DNA of 64,000 nucleotides from Flavobacteriaceae bacterium. GTDB lineage: Bacteria > Bacteroidota > Bacteroidia > Flavobacteriales > Flavobacteriaceae. The notes beneath the pieces are model-generated. The model made no database searches. It was not told the origin of the DNA and worked only from the letters and a program-made list of their open reading frames with translations. The translations under genes and the position numbers were made by a program. The DNA is taken from positions 62,001 to 126,000 of the forward strand of contig JANQRC010000017.1 in the NCBI GenBank assembly GCA_028284745.1, given 5' to 3'. Shown in pieces: positions 1-7,212 of the stretch (position 1 is the stretch's first letter; each line of letters starts with the position of its first letter).

Positions 1-2
1 AC

Positions 3-10
3 TAACTTTG
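3..10 (+). promoter_or_regulatory. -7 promoter box of the GNAT/MATE pair
   Basis: TAACTTTG matches the Bacteroidota -7 consensus TAnnTTTG and lies 34 bases before the ATG at 45. The -33 element would be outside the window. Confidence 0.6.
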
Positions 11-44
11 CAGCTTTGAAATACATATACAAGCTGTATCATAG

Positions 45-545
45 ATGATTCGTACCGCAAAATTACAAGATATTCCCCACATTTTAACAATTACTCGAGC
101 TTGTGCTGTACATATGGCTAAAAAAGGCATCTTTCAGTGGAATGAGCATTACCCCAACGCAGAGGCTTTTGGAAAGGATGTGGCACGAGGAGAGTTGTTT
201 GTGCTAGAAGATGACAAGGTCATTGGTTGTATTACCATTTCTACGCTGATGGACAAAGAATACGATATTGTAGAATGGCTTACCGCAAACGGCAACAATC
301 TATATGTGCACCGTTTGGCCGTTCATCCAAGCTCTCAGGGGAAAGGCCATGCCCAACAACTGATGGGCTTTGCTGAGGCATACGCCCTAGAAAATAATTT
401 CACGTCGATCCGCCTGGATACCTTCAGCCAAAATCAAAGAAATCAACATTTCTATGAGCAACGGGGATATCAACGCTTGGGAAGCATCTACTTCCCAATG
501 CAAAGTGAGCATCCGTTCTATTGTTATGAAAAAGTGTTGCCATGA
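45..545 (+). CDS. GNAT family N-acetyltransferase
   Basis: A 166-residue acetyltransferase of the GNAT superfamily, expected to move an acetyl group from acetyl-CoA to an amine; the acceptor cannot be told from sequence. The acetyl-CoA binding motif A is visible at about residues 90-106 (LAVHPSSQGKGHAQQLM, with Q-x-x-G-K-G), and the later segment FYEQRGYQRLG is the usual GNAT closing motif. Its stop overlaps the ATG of the following MATE transporter by 4 bases (ATGA), so the two are probably translated together. Cytoplasmic. Confidence 0.88.
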   Translation: MIRTAKLQDIPHILTITRACAVHMAKKGIFQWNEHYPNAEAFGKDVARGELFVLEDDKVIGCITISTLMDKEYDIVEWLTANGNNLYVHRLAVHPSSQGKGHAQQLMGFAEAYALENNFTSIRLDTFSQNQRNQHFYEQRGYQRLGSIYFPMQSEHPFYCYEKVLP

Positions 546-1864
546 AGGAAAAGGTGGCCTTCAAAGAAATCAATCGACTGGCCATTCCAGCCATCATTGC
601 TGGTGTTGCCGAGCCCTTGATCTCGTTGACCGACATTGGAGTTATCGGCAACGTTGATGAAAATTCGGTGGAAGCCTTGGCGGCGGCGGGCATTGTGGGC
701 TCATTCATCTCTGCCATTGTATGGACCCTGGCACAGACCAAGACCTCTATTTCGGCTTTGGTATCACAGCACTTGGGAGCAGGCAAGCTTCATGAGGTGA
801 AAACACTGGTTCCTCAAGCTGTAGCCATCAATCTCTTGTTGGGCATTGTATTGTATCTGTTCACCTTTTTCTTTGCTGAAGGGATTTTTAAACTCTACAA
901 TGCCGAAGACCTCATTCTAGCATATAGTGTTTCATATTACAAGATCAGAGCTATTGGCTTTCCAATCACCTTGGTAACTTTTGCCATCTTTGGTGTATTC
1001 CGTGGTATTCAAAACACCCTTTGGGCCATGAAGGCCAGCCTTACCGGGATGATCGTCAACATCCTATTCGATTATCTTTTGGTCTATGGTGTAGAAGGTC
1101 TCATTCCTGCGATGCATCTGCAAGGTGCTGCCTATGCCAGCATCATCGCGCAACTCGTCATGCTATGCATGGCCTTATACTTTCTGTTCAAAAAGACCGA
1201 TTTCAACCTAAGACTATCTAACGCCATCAACAACAAGCTCAGCGAACATCTGTCATTGAGTGTGAATCTCTTTTTACGTACCATAGCCTTGAATGTGGCC
1301 ATCTATCTGGCCAATGCTTATGCTACTGATCATGGGAAGAACTACATCGCTGCACAAAGCGTTTTGATGAATATTTGGCTCTTCTTCTCCTTTTTTGTCG
1401 ATGGGTATTCCAATGCCGGGAATGCCCTTGCTGGAAAACTGTTAGGCGCCAAAGATTACCGTCGTATGTGGTTCTTGAGCATTGACCTTTGCAAGTTTGC
1501 CGTGACCATCGCTCTCGTGTTGATGGTGCTGTGCGCTTTCTTCTATGATCAGATCGGACCTGTATTCAGCAAAGATGAGGCTGTGTTGTTGCTCTTTGCG
1601 CAAACCTTCTGGGTGGTGTTGGCCATGCAGCCCATCAATGCCATCACCTTTGTCTTTGATGGTATCTTCAAAGGGATGGGTGAAGCCAAATATTTGCGCA
1701 ATGTGGTCGCTGTTGCCACATTCGTGGGCTTTTGGCCTGTACTGTTACTAACAGACCTCCTAGGATGGAAACTATTTGCGATCTGGACCGCCTTTGTGGT
1801 CTGGATGCTGATCCGCGGTGGTGCATTGATCTATAAATTTCGAGCGAAGTATGTGAAAACCTAA
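542..1864 (+). CDS. MATE family efflux transporter
   Basis: A 440-residue inner-membrane protein with about twelve hydrophobic segments arranged as two homologous halves, as in MATE (NorM/DinF-type) sodium- or proton-driven drug and metabolite exporters. The start (MKEKVAFKEINRLAIPAIIA) and the SLTDIGVIG segment in the first helix region are typical of the family. Translationally coupled to the GNAT gene by a 4-base overlap. The substrate is unknown. A small palindromic repeat follows directly after the stop. Confidence 0.92.
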   Translation: MKEKVAFKEINRLAIPAIIAGVAEPLISLTDIGVIGNVDENSVEALAAAGIVGSFISAIVWTLAQTKTSISALVSQHLGAGKLHEVKTLVPQAVAINLLLGIVLYLFTFFFAEGIFKLYNAEDLILAYSVSYYKIRAIGFPITLVTFAIFGVFRGIQNTLWAMKASLTGMIVNILFDYLLVYGVEGLIPAMHLQGAAYASIIAQLVMLCMALYFLFKKTDFNLRLSNAINNKLSEHLSLSVNLFLRTIALNVAIYLANAYATDHGKNYIAAQSVLMNIWLFFSFFVDGYSNAGNALAGKLLGAKDYRRMWFLSIDLCKFAVTIALVLMVLCAFFYDQIGPVFSKDEAVLLLFAQTFWVVLAMQPINAITFVFDGIFKGMGEAKYLRNVVAVATFVGFWPVLLLTDLLGWKLFAIWTAFVVWMLIRGGALIYKFRAKYVKT

Positions 1865-1866
1865 CA

Positions 1867-1897
1867 TGTCATTCCGCACTTGTTGCGGAATCTCATT
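1867..1897. repeat. small GTC-ATTC palindromic intergenic repeat, copy 1
   Basis: An 8-bp perfect inverted repeat (ATTCCGCA at 1871-1878, TGCGGAAT at 1884-1891) with a 5-base loop, flanked by GTC on the left and CTCAT on the right. The same frame (GTC, 8-bp arm, 5-base loop, 8-bp arm, CTCAT) recurs at 28199-28227 with different arm sequence, so this is a dispersed repeat family rather than a chance hairpin. Confidence 0.7.
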
Positions 1898-1921
1898 ATT
1901 TTAGTAGGAGATTCTCAACTT

Positions 1922-2695
1922 ATGACAACCACTCGACCCAACGGAAGTCTCTATACTTCCATCCAAAATAACATCGCCACCTTAAAGTTTGGGCATCCGG
2001 CCAGCAATTCCTTTCCTACCGAACTACTTGATCGCCTCACCAAAGAGCTAGACCAACTTTCTGTGAACAAAGACGTAAAGGTCATCGTGCTGAAAAGCGA
2101 AGGAGAACGTGCTTTCTGTGCTGGCGCTTCTTTTGATGAATTGGTTGCGATATCAAATCTAGCTGAAGGAAAAGCATTTTTCAGTGGATTTGCCAATGTG
2201 ATCAATGCCATGCGACGTTGCAGCAAACTCATCATCGGTCGGGTGCAAGGGAAGGCTGTTGGTGGCGGCGTCGGATTGATCGCTGCTTGCGACTATGCCA
2301 TGGCTACTGTCGATGCGGCAGTGAAACTCTCTGAATTGACCATAGGCATCGGTCCTTTCGTCATTGCGCCAGCAGTAGAGCGCAAGATCGGTGTCGCGGG
2401 ATTGGCAGAACTTACTTTGGCAGGCCACGAGTGGCGCAATGCGTACTGGGCGAAAGACAAAGGTTTGTATGCAAAAGTATTCGATACCACCGCAGCGTTA
2501 GATACCGAAGTTGATCTCTTAGCAGAAAAATTGGCTTCGTACAATGTTGAAGCGCTGACTGAAATGAAAGAAGTGCTGTGGAAAGATACCGCCCATTGGG
2601 ATGATCTGCTCATACACCGTGCTGAGGTCTCCGGTCGCCTGGTGCTTTCGGAAGCCACAAAGAAAGCATTGGCTAAGTTCAAAGATAGAAAATGA
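1922..2695 (+). CDS. enoyl-CoA hydratase/isomerase family protein
   Basis: A 257-residue crotonase-superfamily protein. The ATG at 1922 is chosen because the in-frame codons upstream run through the intergenic palindrome. Crotonase landmarks are present: ERAFCAGASFDEL (first oxyanion-hole strand), GRVQGKAVGGGVGLIAACDYAMA (second oxyanion-hole glycine region) and a C-terminal KFKDRK tail. The residue after GPF/VIAPAVERKIG fits hydratases, including methylglutaconyl-CoA hydratase-like proteins of Bacteroidota, but the substrate is inference. The stop overlaps by 4 bases the ATG of a decayed gene, suggesting that there was once a longer operon. Confidence 0.85.
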   Translation: MTTTRPNGSLYTSIQNNIATLKFGHPASNSFPTELLDRLTKELDQLSVNKDVKVIVLKSEGERAFCAGASFDELVAISNLAEGKAFFSGFANVINAMRRCSKLIIGRVQGKAVGGGVGLIAACDYAMATVDAAVKLSELTIGIGPFVIAPAVERKIGVAGLAELTLAGHEWRNAYWAKDKGLYAKVFDTTAALDTEVDLLAEKLASYNVEALTEMKEVLWKDTAHWDDLLIHRAEVSGRLVLSEATKKALAKFKDRK

Positions 2696-2820
2696 AACGT
2701 GTACTCCCATCCAGTATATCTCTATTGTCTATGAACATGCTTTCCCAAAAAAAACCTTTGAACGTTGGCATTGCTGATCTAACGCACACTCATGTACACC
2801 AGAACGCTAAAATAACGAGC
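2692..2820 (+). pseudogene. 5' remnant of a Gfo/Idh/MocA family oxidoreductase
   Basis: An ATG at 2692, overlapping the previous stop as ATGA, opens a 54-codon frame that ends at 2856 inside the next gene. The first ~20 residues look like a signal peptide (MKRVLPSSISLLSMNMLSQ). They are followed by KKPLNVGIADLTHTHVH, which matches the N-terminal Rossmann strand of secreted Gfo/Idh/MocA oxidoreductases of Bacteroidota (usually VGI-x-GLTHTHVHWI). Similarity stops after HVH, where family members continue for about 350 more residues. I read it as a gene start left behind by a deletion. Whether it is still translated is unknown. Confidence 0.72.
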
Positions 2821-2821
2821 T

Positions 2822-3286
2822 ATGACCGTATCGAAACTTATCGCCAGACAACTTAGAGAAGTCTATTTTGGTAAGAACTGGACCTGGTCCTACTTACAAC
2901 AACATCTAGAAGATGTGACCTGGAAAGAGGCTACCCGTAAACTTGATGCTTTCAACACCATTGCCGTACTCACGTATCACATCGCTTACTATGTGAAAAC
3001 AGCCTCGGCTTTTCTAGATAGTGGCGTCGTAGAAGGCAGCGACAAACTCAGCTTTAAGGTCCCTCCAATTGAATCTGAAGAAGACTGGCAACAGCTATTG
3101 CGCGCCACCTACACAGATGTCGAAACTTTTGCCCAAAAGATAGCGCAATTACCGGACGAGCGCCTGTTCGAAGTATTTGGTGAAGAAAAATATGGCAATT
3201 ACTATCGTAATCTAGCCGGTATCGTAGAGCATGCGCATTACCATCTGGGACAGATCGTCATCTTGAAGAAGTTGGTCCGAAAGTGA
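2822..3286 (+). CDS. DinB-like family protein
   Basis: A 154-residue protein of the DinB/YfiT-like four-helix-bundle superfamily, putative metal-dependent thiol-transfer or damage-inducible proteins of uncertain role. Histidines fit the DinB metal triad: H53 in AVLTYHIAYYVK, and the pair H137 and H141 in IVEHAHYHLGQIVIL. Its first 12 codons overlap the end of the oxidoreductase remnant's reading frame. No obvious promoter of its own is visible, so it may be served by the upstream operon. Confidence 0.82.
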   Translation: MTVSKLIARQLREVYFGKNWTWSYLQQHLEDVTWKEATRKLDAFNTIAVLTYHIAYYVKTASAFLDSGVVEGSDKLSFKVPPIESEEDWQQLLRATYTDVETFAQKIAQLPDERLFEVFGEEKYGNYYRNLAGIVEHAHYHLGQIVILKKLVRK

Positions 3287-3333
3287 TCTTTCTTGAAATT
3301 GATATGTCAAAAAAATACTAACATACCTAAACC

Positions 3334-6006
3334 ATGAAAAACAATATCGTTACCACTATAGCACTAGGAATCTTTTTCTTCATGTTTCTGGACTCCTGCA
3401 AACAACAAGAAAACCAAGAGACGTTATACAGATCTAATGCGTTTGCCCTCTACAAGGATAAGGTTGTGCAAGGTGAGAATATTGCTGAAGTTGTCTCTCC
3501 CACACATTTGACCTCCAACTACAAGAGCCCGGCCAGCGCCACCTTTTCTAGGTTGATCAAGTTCAAATTCTCCATCAACGAGAAAGATAACGAACTACCG
3601 CCAGGTGCCGACCATTGGGTGATCATCAATGATGAGGAAACTTCTCCGCTCATCACCTTCGGAGAACAACCCAAACCTTTCCCAGAGCAACCCAGCACCT
3701 TCTTACCTACCAATTATGAATACACTTTCAAGGTCGACGTTTCCCCAGTACTGAAGCAGTTTGAAACACAAGGCTATTACGAAGCCTTCGATGGCACAAA
3801 AGTGGCGAAGGACGATTTCAAAGGATTCTACATCGCAGGTGGGTCCGAACCCTTGACATGGGATTTTGTAAACCTGGACCAAAAAGGGTTAATGTTGAAA
3901 CCAACTGACGACCCAAACATCTACAGCATCACTGTAACCCTCAACCCCTACAATGAAGCTGATCACCAAGACAAGCAATGGCAACCTTCAGAAGACCTTT
4001 CTGGACGCCCGAAATATACTTCAGACCAACCTATCGTCGACGCACTTTTCAATTTATCCTTAGAAGAGGCTATCAAGAACATCGAGCCCGATAGCACGCT
4101 GAGAACCGGTGCCAAATGGGGAGGTGTCTGGACCAGGGATGTGAGCTATTCAACCGTGTTGGCCTTCGCGTACCATGAGCCCGAAGTGGCAAAGATCAGC
4201 CTCCGTCGAAAAGTAAAGCGCAATAGGATCGTGCAAGACACAGGTTCTGGAGGAGCTTGGCCCGTATCTTCTGACAGGACAACTTGGTGTTTGGCCGCCT
4301 GGGAAATCTACAAGGTTACGGGCGACGAGTCCTGGTTGGATGAGATCTACCCTATCATCAAGAACACCTTAGAAGATGATTATAAAACTATCTATGATCA
4401 CCATTTGGGGCTTTTCTCTGGTGAATCCTCTTTTCTAGACTGGCGAGAGCAAACCTATCCGAAGTGGATGGACAATCGCGACATCTACGTTTCACAGAAT
4501 CTCGGCACCAACATCGTTCATTTTCAGGCACATCATATCTTGGCAGAGATCGCCAAGATCAAGGGAGCGCCTGATCAGATGTATGAACAAAGGGCGCAAC
4601 AGATCAAACAAGGGATCAACGACCATCTTTGGCTGGAAGATAAAGGTTACTACGCGCAATTTCTATACGGTCGTGATGCCATGATCGCCTCTCCTCGCTT
4701 TGAAGCCCTTGGGGAAGCCTTGGCCATCCTATTTGATGTGGCAGACAAGGAGCAAGCAGCATCCATCATTTCGAGAGCTCCATTGACAGACTATGGAGTG
4801 ACCTGTATTTATCCTCAGATCCCTGGGATTCCTCCATACCATAACAATGGCATCTGGCCCTTTGTACAATCGTATTGGAATTGGGCCGCAGCCAAAACAG
4901 GAAATGAAGAAGTGTTGAATCACGGCTTAGCCAGTGTATACCGCGCGGCAGGCCTATTTCTGACCAATTACGAAAATATGGTGGCCGATACGGGCGATTT
5001 TTTAGGTACCGAGATCAATTCACACCGAATGTTGTGGAGCATGGCCGGGAATCTAGCCATGGTGCACCGCGTGTTCATGGGCATGGAGTTTCAGGTCGAC
5101 GGGCTACACCTCAATCCTGTAGTGCCGGAAGTATATGGCGGTGAAAAAACACTTTCTAACTTCAAGTATCGTAACGCGTTGCTGAACATCACCGTAAAAG
5201 GCTATGGCAATGAGATAAAGACGGTGACCCTTAACGGAGTAGCTTCAAACAATGCATTCATCCCCAAGGATGCCAAAGGGAATCAGGAGATCGTGATCGA
5301 ATTGGCCAACAACTCTTTTCCGCATTCGGAGATGAATCTGGTGCAGAATCACTTCACACCACCAACTGTCTTGGCTGAAAAGCAGGACGGTATGCTAACA
5401 TGGAAGGCCGTCGAGGATGCCTCAACCTATAACATCTATAAGAACGGGAAGCTTGAAGAAACGACTACGGCTACTGAGTATGCTATAGATGACAATACTT
5501 TTGCTTCCTTCATGGTGAGCGCAGTCGATCAGAAAGGCTATGAAGGGTTTGCCAGTGAACCTGTAGTATTTGCTGAAAATGAACAACGCATCGAGGCAGA
5601 GGCCTTTGCCGAGACCTCACCCTTACCATACACTAATTTTTCAGGAACAGGCTTTGTAGCGTTGACACTCGACAAAAACAAAGAAGTCGTCTTTTCTGTG
5701 ACTGTTGAAAAGGCTGGCGATCATTTTCTGGATTTTAAATATGCCAATGGCAGCGGCCGCTGGAATACTGATAACAAATGTGCTATCCGAAGCCTGACAG
5801 TCAATGACAACTATGAAGGTGTGATGGTATTTCCGCAACGTGGGCAAGACGAGTGGTCGGACTGGGGCTTCTCTAATATTGTTAAAGTGCCGTTGAATGC
5901 AGGTAAGAATACAGTAAAGCTGCATTTTGAGGATTGGAACAACAACATGAATGTGGATGTCAACACTGCGATGTTGGACTATCTCAGAGTAGTCCCCTAC
6001 GAATAG
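3334..6006 (+). CDS. lipoprotein six-hairpin glycosidase with C-terminal carbohydrate-binding region
   Basis: An 890-residue exported protein. The N-terminus has a lipoprotein signal with the lipobox FLDSC. After a ~200-residue beta-type domain comes an (alpha/alpha)6-barrel region, about residues 230-620, with GAKWGGVWTRDVSYS, SGESSFLDWREQTYP and NNGIWPFVQSYWNWAAAKTGN. These are the W-T-R-D and tryptophan-rich motifs of six-hairpin glycosidases (MGH1-like, trehalase/GH63-type clan). A C-terminal part, about 750-890, resembles a CBM-like beta-sandwich. Probably a surface-anchored glycan-cleaving enzyme; family number and substrate cannot be assigned. No SusC/SusD pair lies nearby. Confidence 0.78.
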   Translation: MKNNIVTTIALGIFFFMFLDSCKQQENQETLYRSNAFALYKDKVVQGENIAEVVSPTHLTSNYKSPASATFSRLIKFKFSINEKDNELPPGADHWVIINDEETSPLITFGEQPKPFPEQPSTFLPTNYEYTFKVDVSPVLKQFETQGYYEAFDGTKVAKDDFKGFYIAGGSEPLTWDFVNLDQKGLMLKPTDDPNIYSITVTLNPYNEADHQDKQWQPSEDLSGRPKYTSDQPIVDALFNLSLEEAIKNIEPDSTLRTGAKWGGVWTRDVSYSTVLAFAYHEPEVAKISLRRKVKRNRIVQDTGSGGAWPVSSDRTTWCLAAWEIYKVTGDESWLDEIYPIIKNTLEDDYKTIYDHHLGLFSGESSFLDWREQTYPKWMDNRDIYVSQNLGTNIVHFQAHHILAEIAKIKGAPDQMYEQRAQQIKQGINDHLWLEDKGYYAQFLYGRDAMIASPRFEALGEALAILFDVADKEQAASIISRAPLTDYGVTCIYPQIPGIPPYHNNGIWPFVQSYWNWAAAKTGNEEVLNHGLASVYRAAGLFLTNYENMVADTGDFLGTEINSHRMLWSMAGNLAMVHRVFMGMEFQVDGLHLNPVVPEVYGGEKTLSNFKYRNALLNITVKGYGNEIKTVTLNGVASNNAFIPKDAKGNQEIVIELANNSFPHSEMNLVQNHFTPPTVLAEKQDGMLTWKAVEDASTYNIYKNGKLEETTTATEYAIDDNTFASFMVSAVDQKGYEGFASEPVVFAENEQRIEAEAFAETSPLPYTNFSGTGFVALTLDKNKEVVFSVTVEKAGDHFLDFKYANGSGRWNTDNKCAIRSLTVNDNYEGVMVFPQRGQDEWSDWGFSNIVKVPLNAGKNTVKLHFEDWNNNMNVDVNTAMLDYLRVVPYE

Positions 6007-6033
6007 ATTCTTCACCAACTATGATAAATCCGC

Positions 6034-6041
6034 TATCTTTG
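6034..6041 (+). promoter_or_regulatory. -7 box placed for a leaderless lpxH transcript
   Basis: TATCTTTG is a perfect -7 box and only five bases (ACCCC) separate it from the ATG at 6047. Transcription would start at or next to the A of the start codon. Confidence 0.6.
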
Positions 6042-6046
6042 ACCCC

Positions 6047-6802
6047 ATGCGATTGCCCGAAGGAAAAAAGGTCTACTTTGCCAGCGACAACCACTTAGGC
6101 GCTCCCGATCGCCAAAAGAGCCTCCCGCGCGAACAGAAGTTCGTGCAATGGCTAGACACCGTGAAAGAGGACGCAGCTGTCATCTTTTTGTTGGGTGACC
6201 TTTTCGACTTTTGGTTCGAATACAAAACAGTGGTGCCCAAAGGCTTCACACGTACACTTGGCAAACTGGCTCAGATCACGGATAGCGGTATCCCCATCTA
6301 TTATTTTGTAGGCAATCACGACCTTTGGATGAACGGTTATTTCGAAGAAGAACTGAACATCGCCGTCTATCACAAACCCAAAGAATTCACCTTTAACGAC
6401 AAAAAGTTCTTCATAGGCCATGGTGATGGGCTAGGACCTGGCGACAAAGGATACAAGCGCATGAAAAAGGTATTTACCAATCCCGTGGCCAAATGGTTCT
6501 ATAGATGGTTGCATCCAGACCTAGGTGTGAAATTGGCGCAATACCTTTCGGTGAAGAACAAACTGATCTCTGGTGACGAGGATATCAAATTTCTAGGCGA
6601 AGACCAAGAGTGGCTGGTTCAGTATTCGAAGAAAAAATTAGCAGAAGAGCACCGTGATTACTTTGTGTTCGGACACCGCCATTTACCTTTGGAAATCGGC
6701 TTGAATGATGACTCACGCTATGTGAACTTAGGCGACTGGATCCATTATTTCACTTATGGTGAGTTTGATGGCCAGACACTTCAGTTGAAAAAGTTCGAAT
6801 GA
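6047..6802 (+). CDS. lpxH: UDP-2,3-diacylglucosamine diphosphatase
   Basis: A 251-residue calcineurin-like phosphoesterase, the step of lipid A synthesis that hydrolyses UDP-2,3-diacylglucosamine to lipid X and UMP. The dimetal motifs are all present in order: DNHLG (residues 10-14), GDLFDFWFE (about 48-56), GNHDLWM (about 88-94), HGDG (about 125) and GHRHLP (near 206). Length fits the family. The position of the promoter predicts a leaderless mRNA. It converges on the minus-strand small gene starting one base later. Confidence 0.9.
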   Translation: MRLPEGKKVYFASDNHLGAPDRQKSLPREQKFVQWLDTVKEDAAVIFLLGDLFDFWFEYKTVVPKGFTRTLGKLAQITDSGIPIYYFVGNHDLWMNGYFEEELNIAVYHKPKEFTFNDKKFFIGHGDGLGPGDKGYKRMKKVFTNPVAKWFYRWLHPDLGVKLAQYLSVKNKLISGDEDIKFLGEDQEWLVQYSKKKLAEEHRDYFVFGHRHLPLEIGLNDDSRYVNLGDWIHYFTYGEFDGQTLQLKKFE

Positions 6803-7156
6803 TCAGTTGTTACAGAGCTGCTTTAAGTAGTTATTCAAATTCAGTTGAAAAAGTGTGCCTTCCAGCAAATCCTTGACATCAAAAAGCTCATTACGGCTTA
6901 TGGCCATATCGACCTGTTCGGCAGGTGTTCGAAGCAAAAACGAACGGCATTCACCACCGCACTCGCACTCTTGGCAACGAGCCTGCCCTAATGCCTTATC
7001 TGCCTTTTTTACAAAGTCTTTTAATTGCGCTCTGGAAAGACAAAACCCTGTATCCCTAAAGATAACCTGCACCTTTTCGGAATTGCTTTTTTGTCCCTTC
7101 TTCCAAAAGAAGGAAATCCCAAAGGTGTTCCTGTAGATCTCTTCGATTTCTTGCAT
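6803..7156 (-). CDS. conserved hypothetical protein with cysteine cluster
   Basis: A 117-residue cytoplasmic protein that I do not recognise by name. It has a short cysteine-rich stretch (CQECECGGEC) followed by RSFLLRTPAEQVDMAISRNEL, which could bind a metal or an Fe-S centre (inference). The ATG at 7156 is chosen over an upstream in-frame TTG at 7177, because that TTG lies inside the -7 box TATCTTTG. Its promoter region carries a 13-bp-arm palindrome of the Fur/PerR type, so metal- or peroxide-dependent expression is plausible. Same strand as recJ upstream. Confidence 0.7.
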   Translation of the reverse strand: MQEIEEIYRNTFGISFFWKKGQKSNSEKVQVIFRDTGFCLSRAQLKDFVKKADKALGQARCQECECGGECRSFLLRTPAEQVDMAISRNELFDVKDLLEGTLFQLNLNNYLKQLCNN

Positions 7157-7174
7157 GGTGATGATTTGTGAGGC

Positions 7175-7182
7175 CAAAGATA
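7175..7182 (-). promoter_or_regulatory. -7 promoter box of the cysteine-cluster gene
   Basis: On the minus strand the sequence reads TATCTTTG, a perfect -7 box, ending 18 bases before the ATG at 7156. The expected -33 region falls inside the adjacent palindrome. Confidence 0.65.
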
Positions 7183-7185
7183 GTC

Positions 7186-7212
7186 ATTTATTTAGAATAA
7201 TTCTAAATAAAT
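7186..7212. promoter_or_regulatory. Fur/PerR-like operator palindrome
   Basis: A perfect inverted repeat with 13-bp arms around a single central base; its core TTAGAAT-A-ATTCTAA has the 7-1-7 form of Fur/PerR-family boxes. It covers the -33 position of the promoter for the cysteine-cluster gene, so a bound repressor would block it. It has no T-tract, which argues against a terminator of recJ. Confidence 0.6.

Noticed and set aside
7157..7177. An earlier TTG start for the cysteine-cluster protein.
   Set aside because: The TTG is part of the -7 box TATCTTTG, so it would not be in the mRNA.
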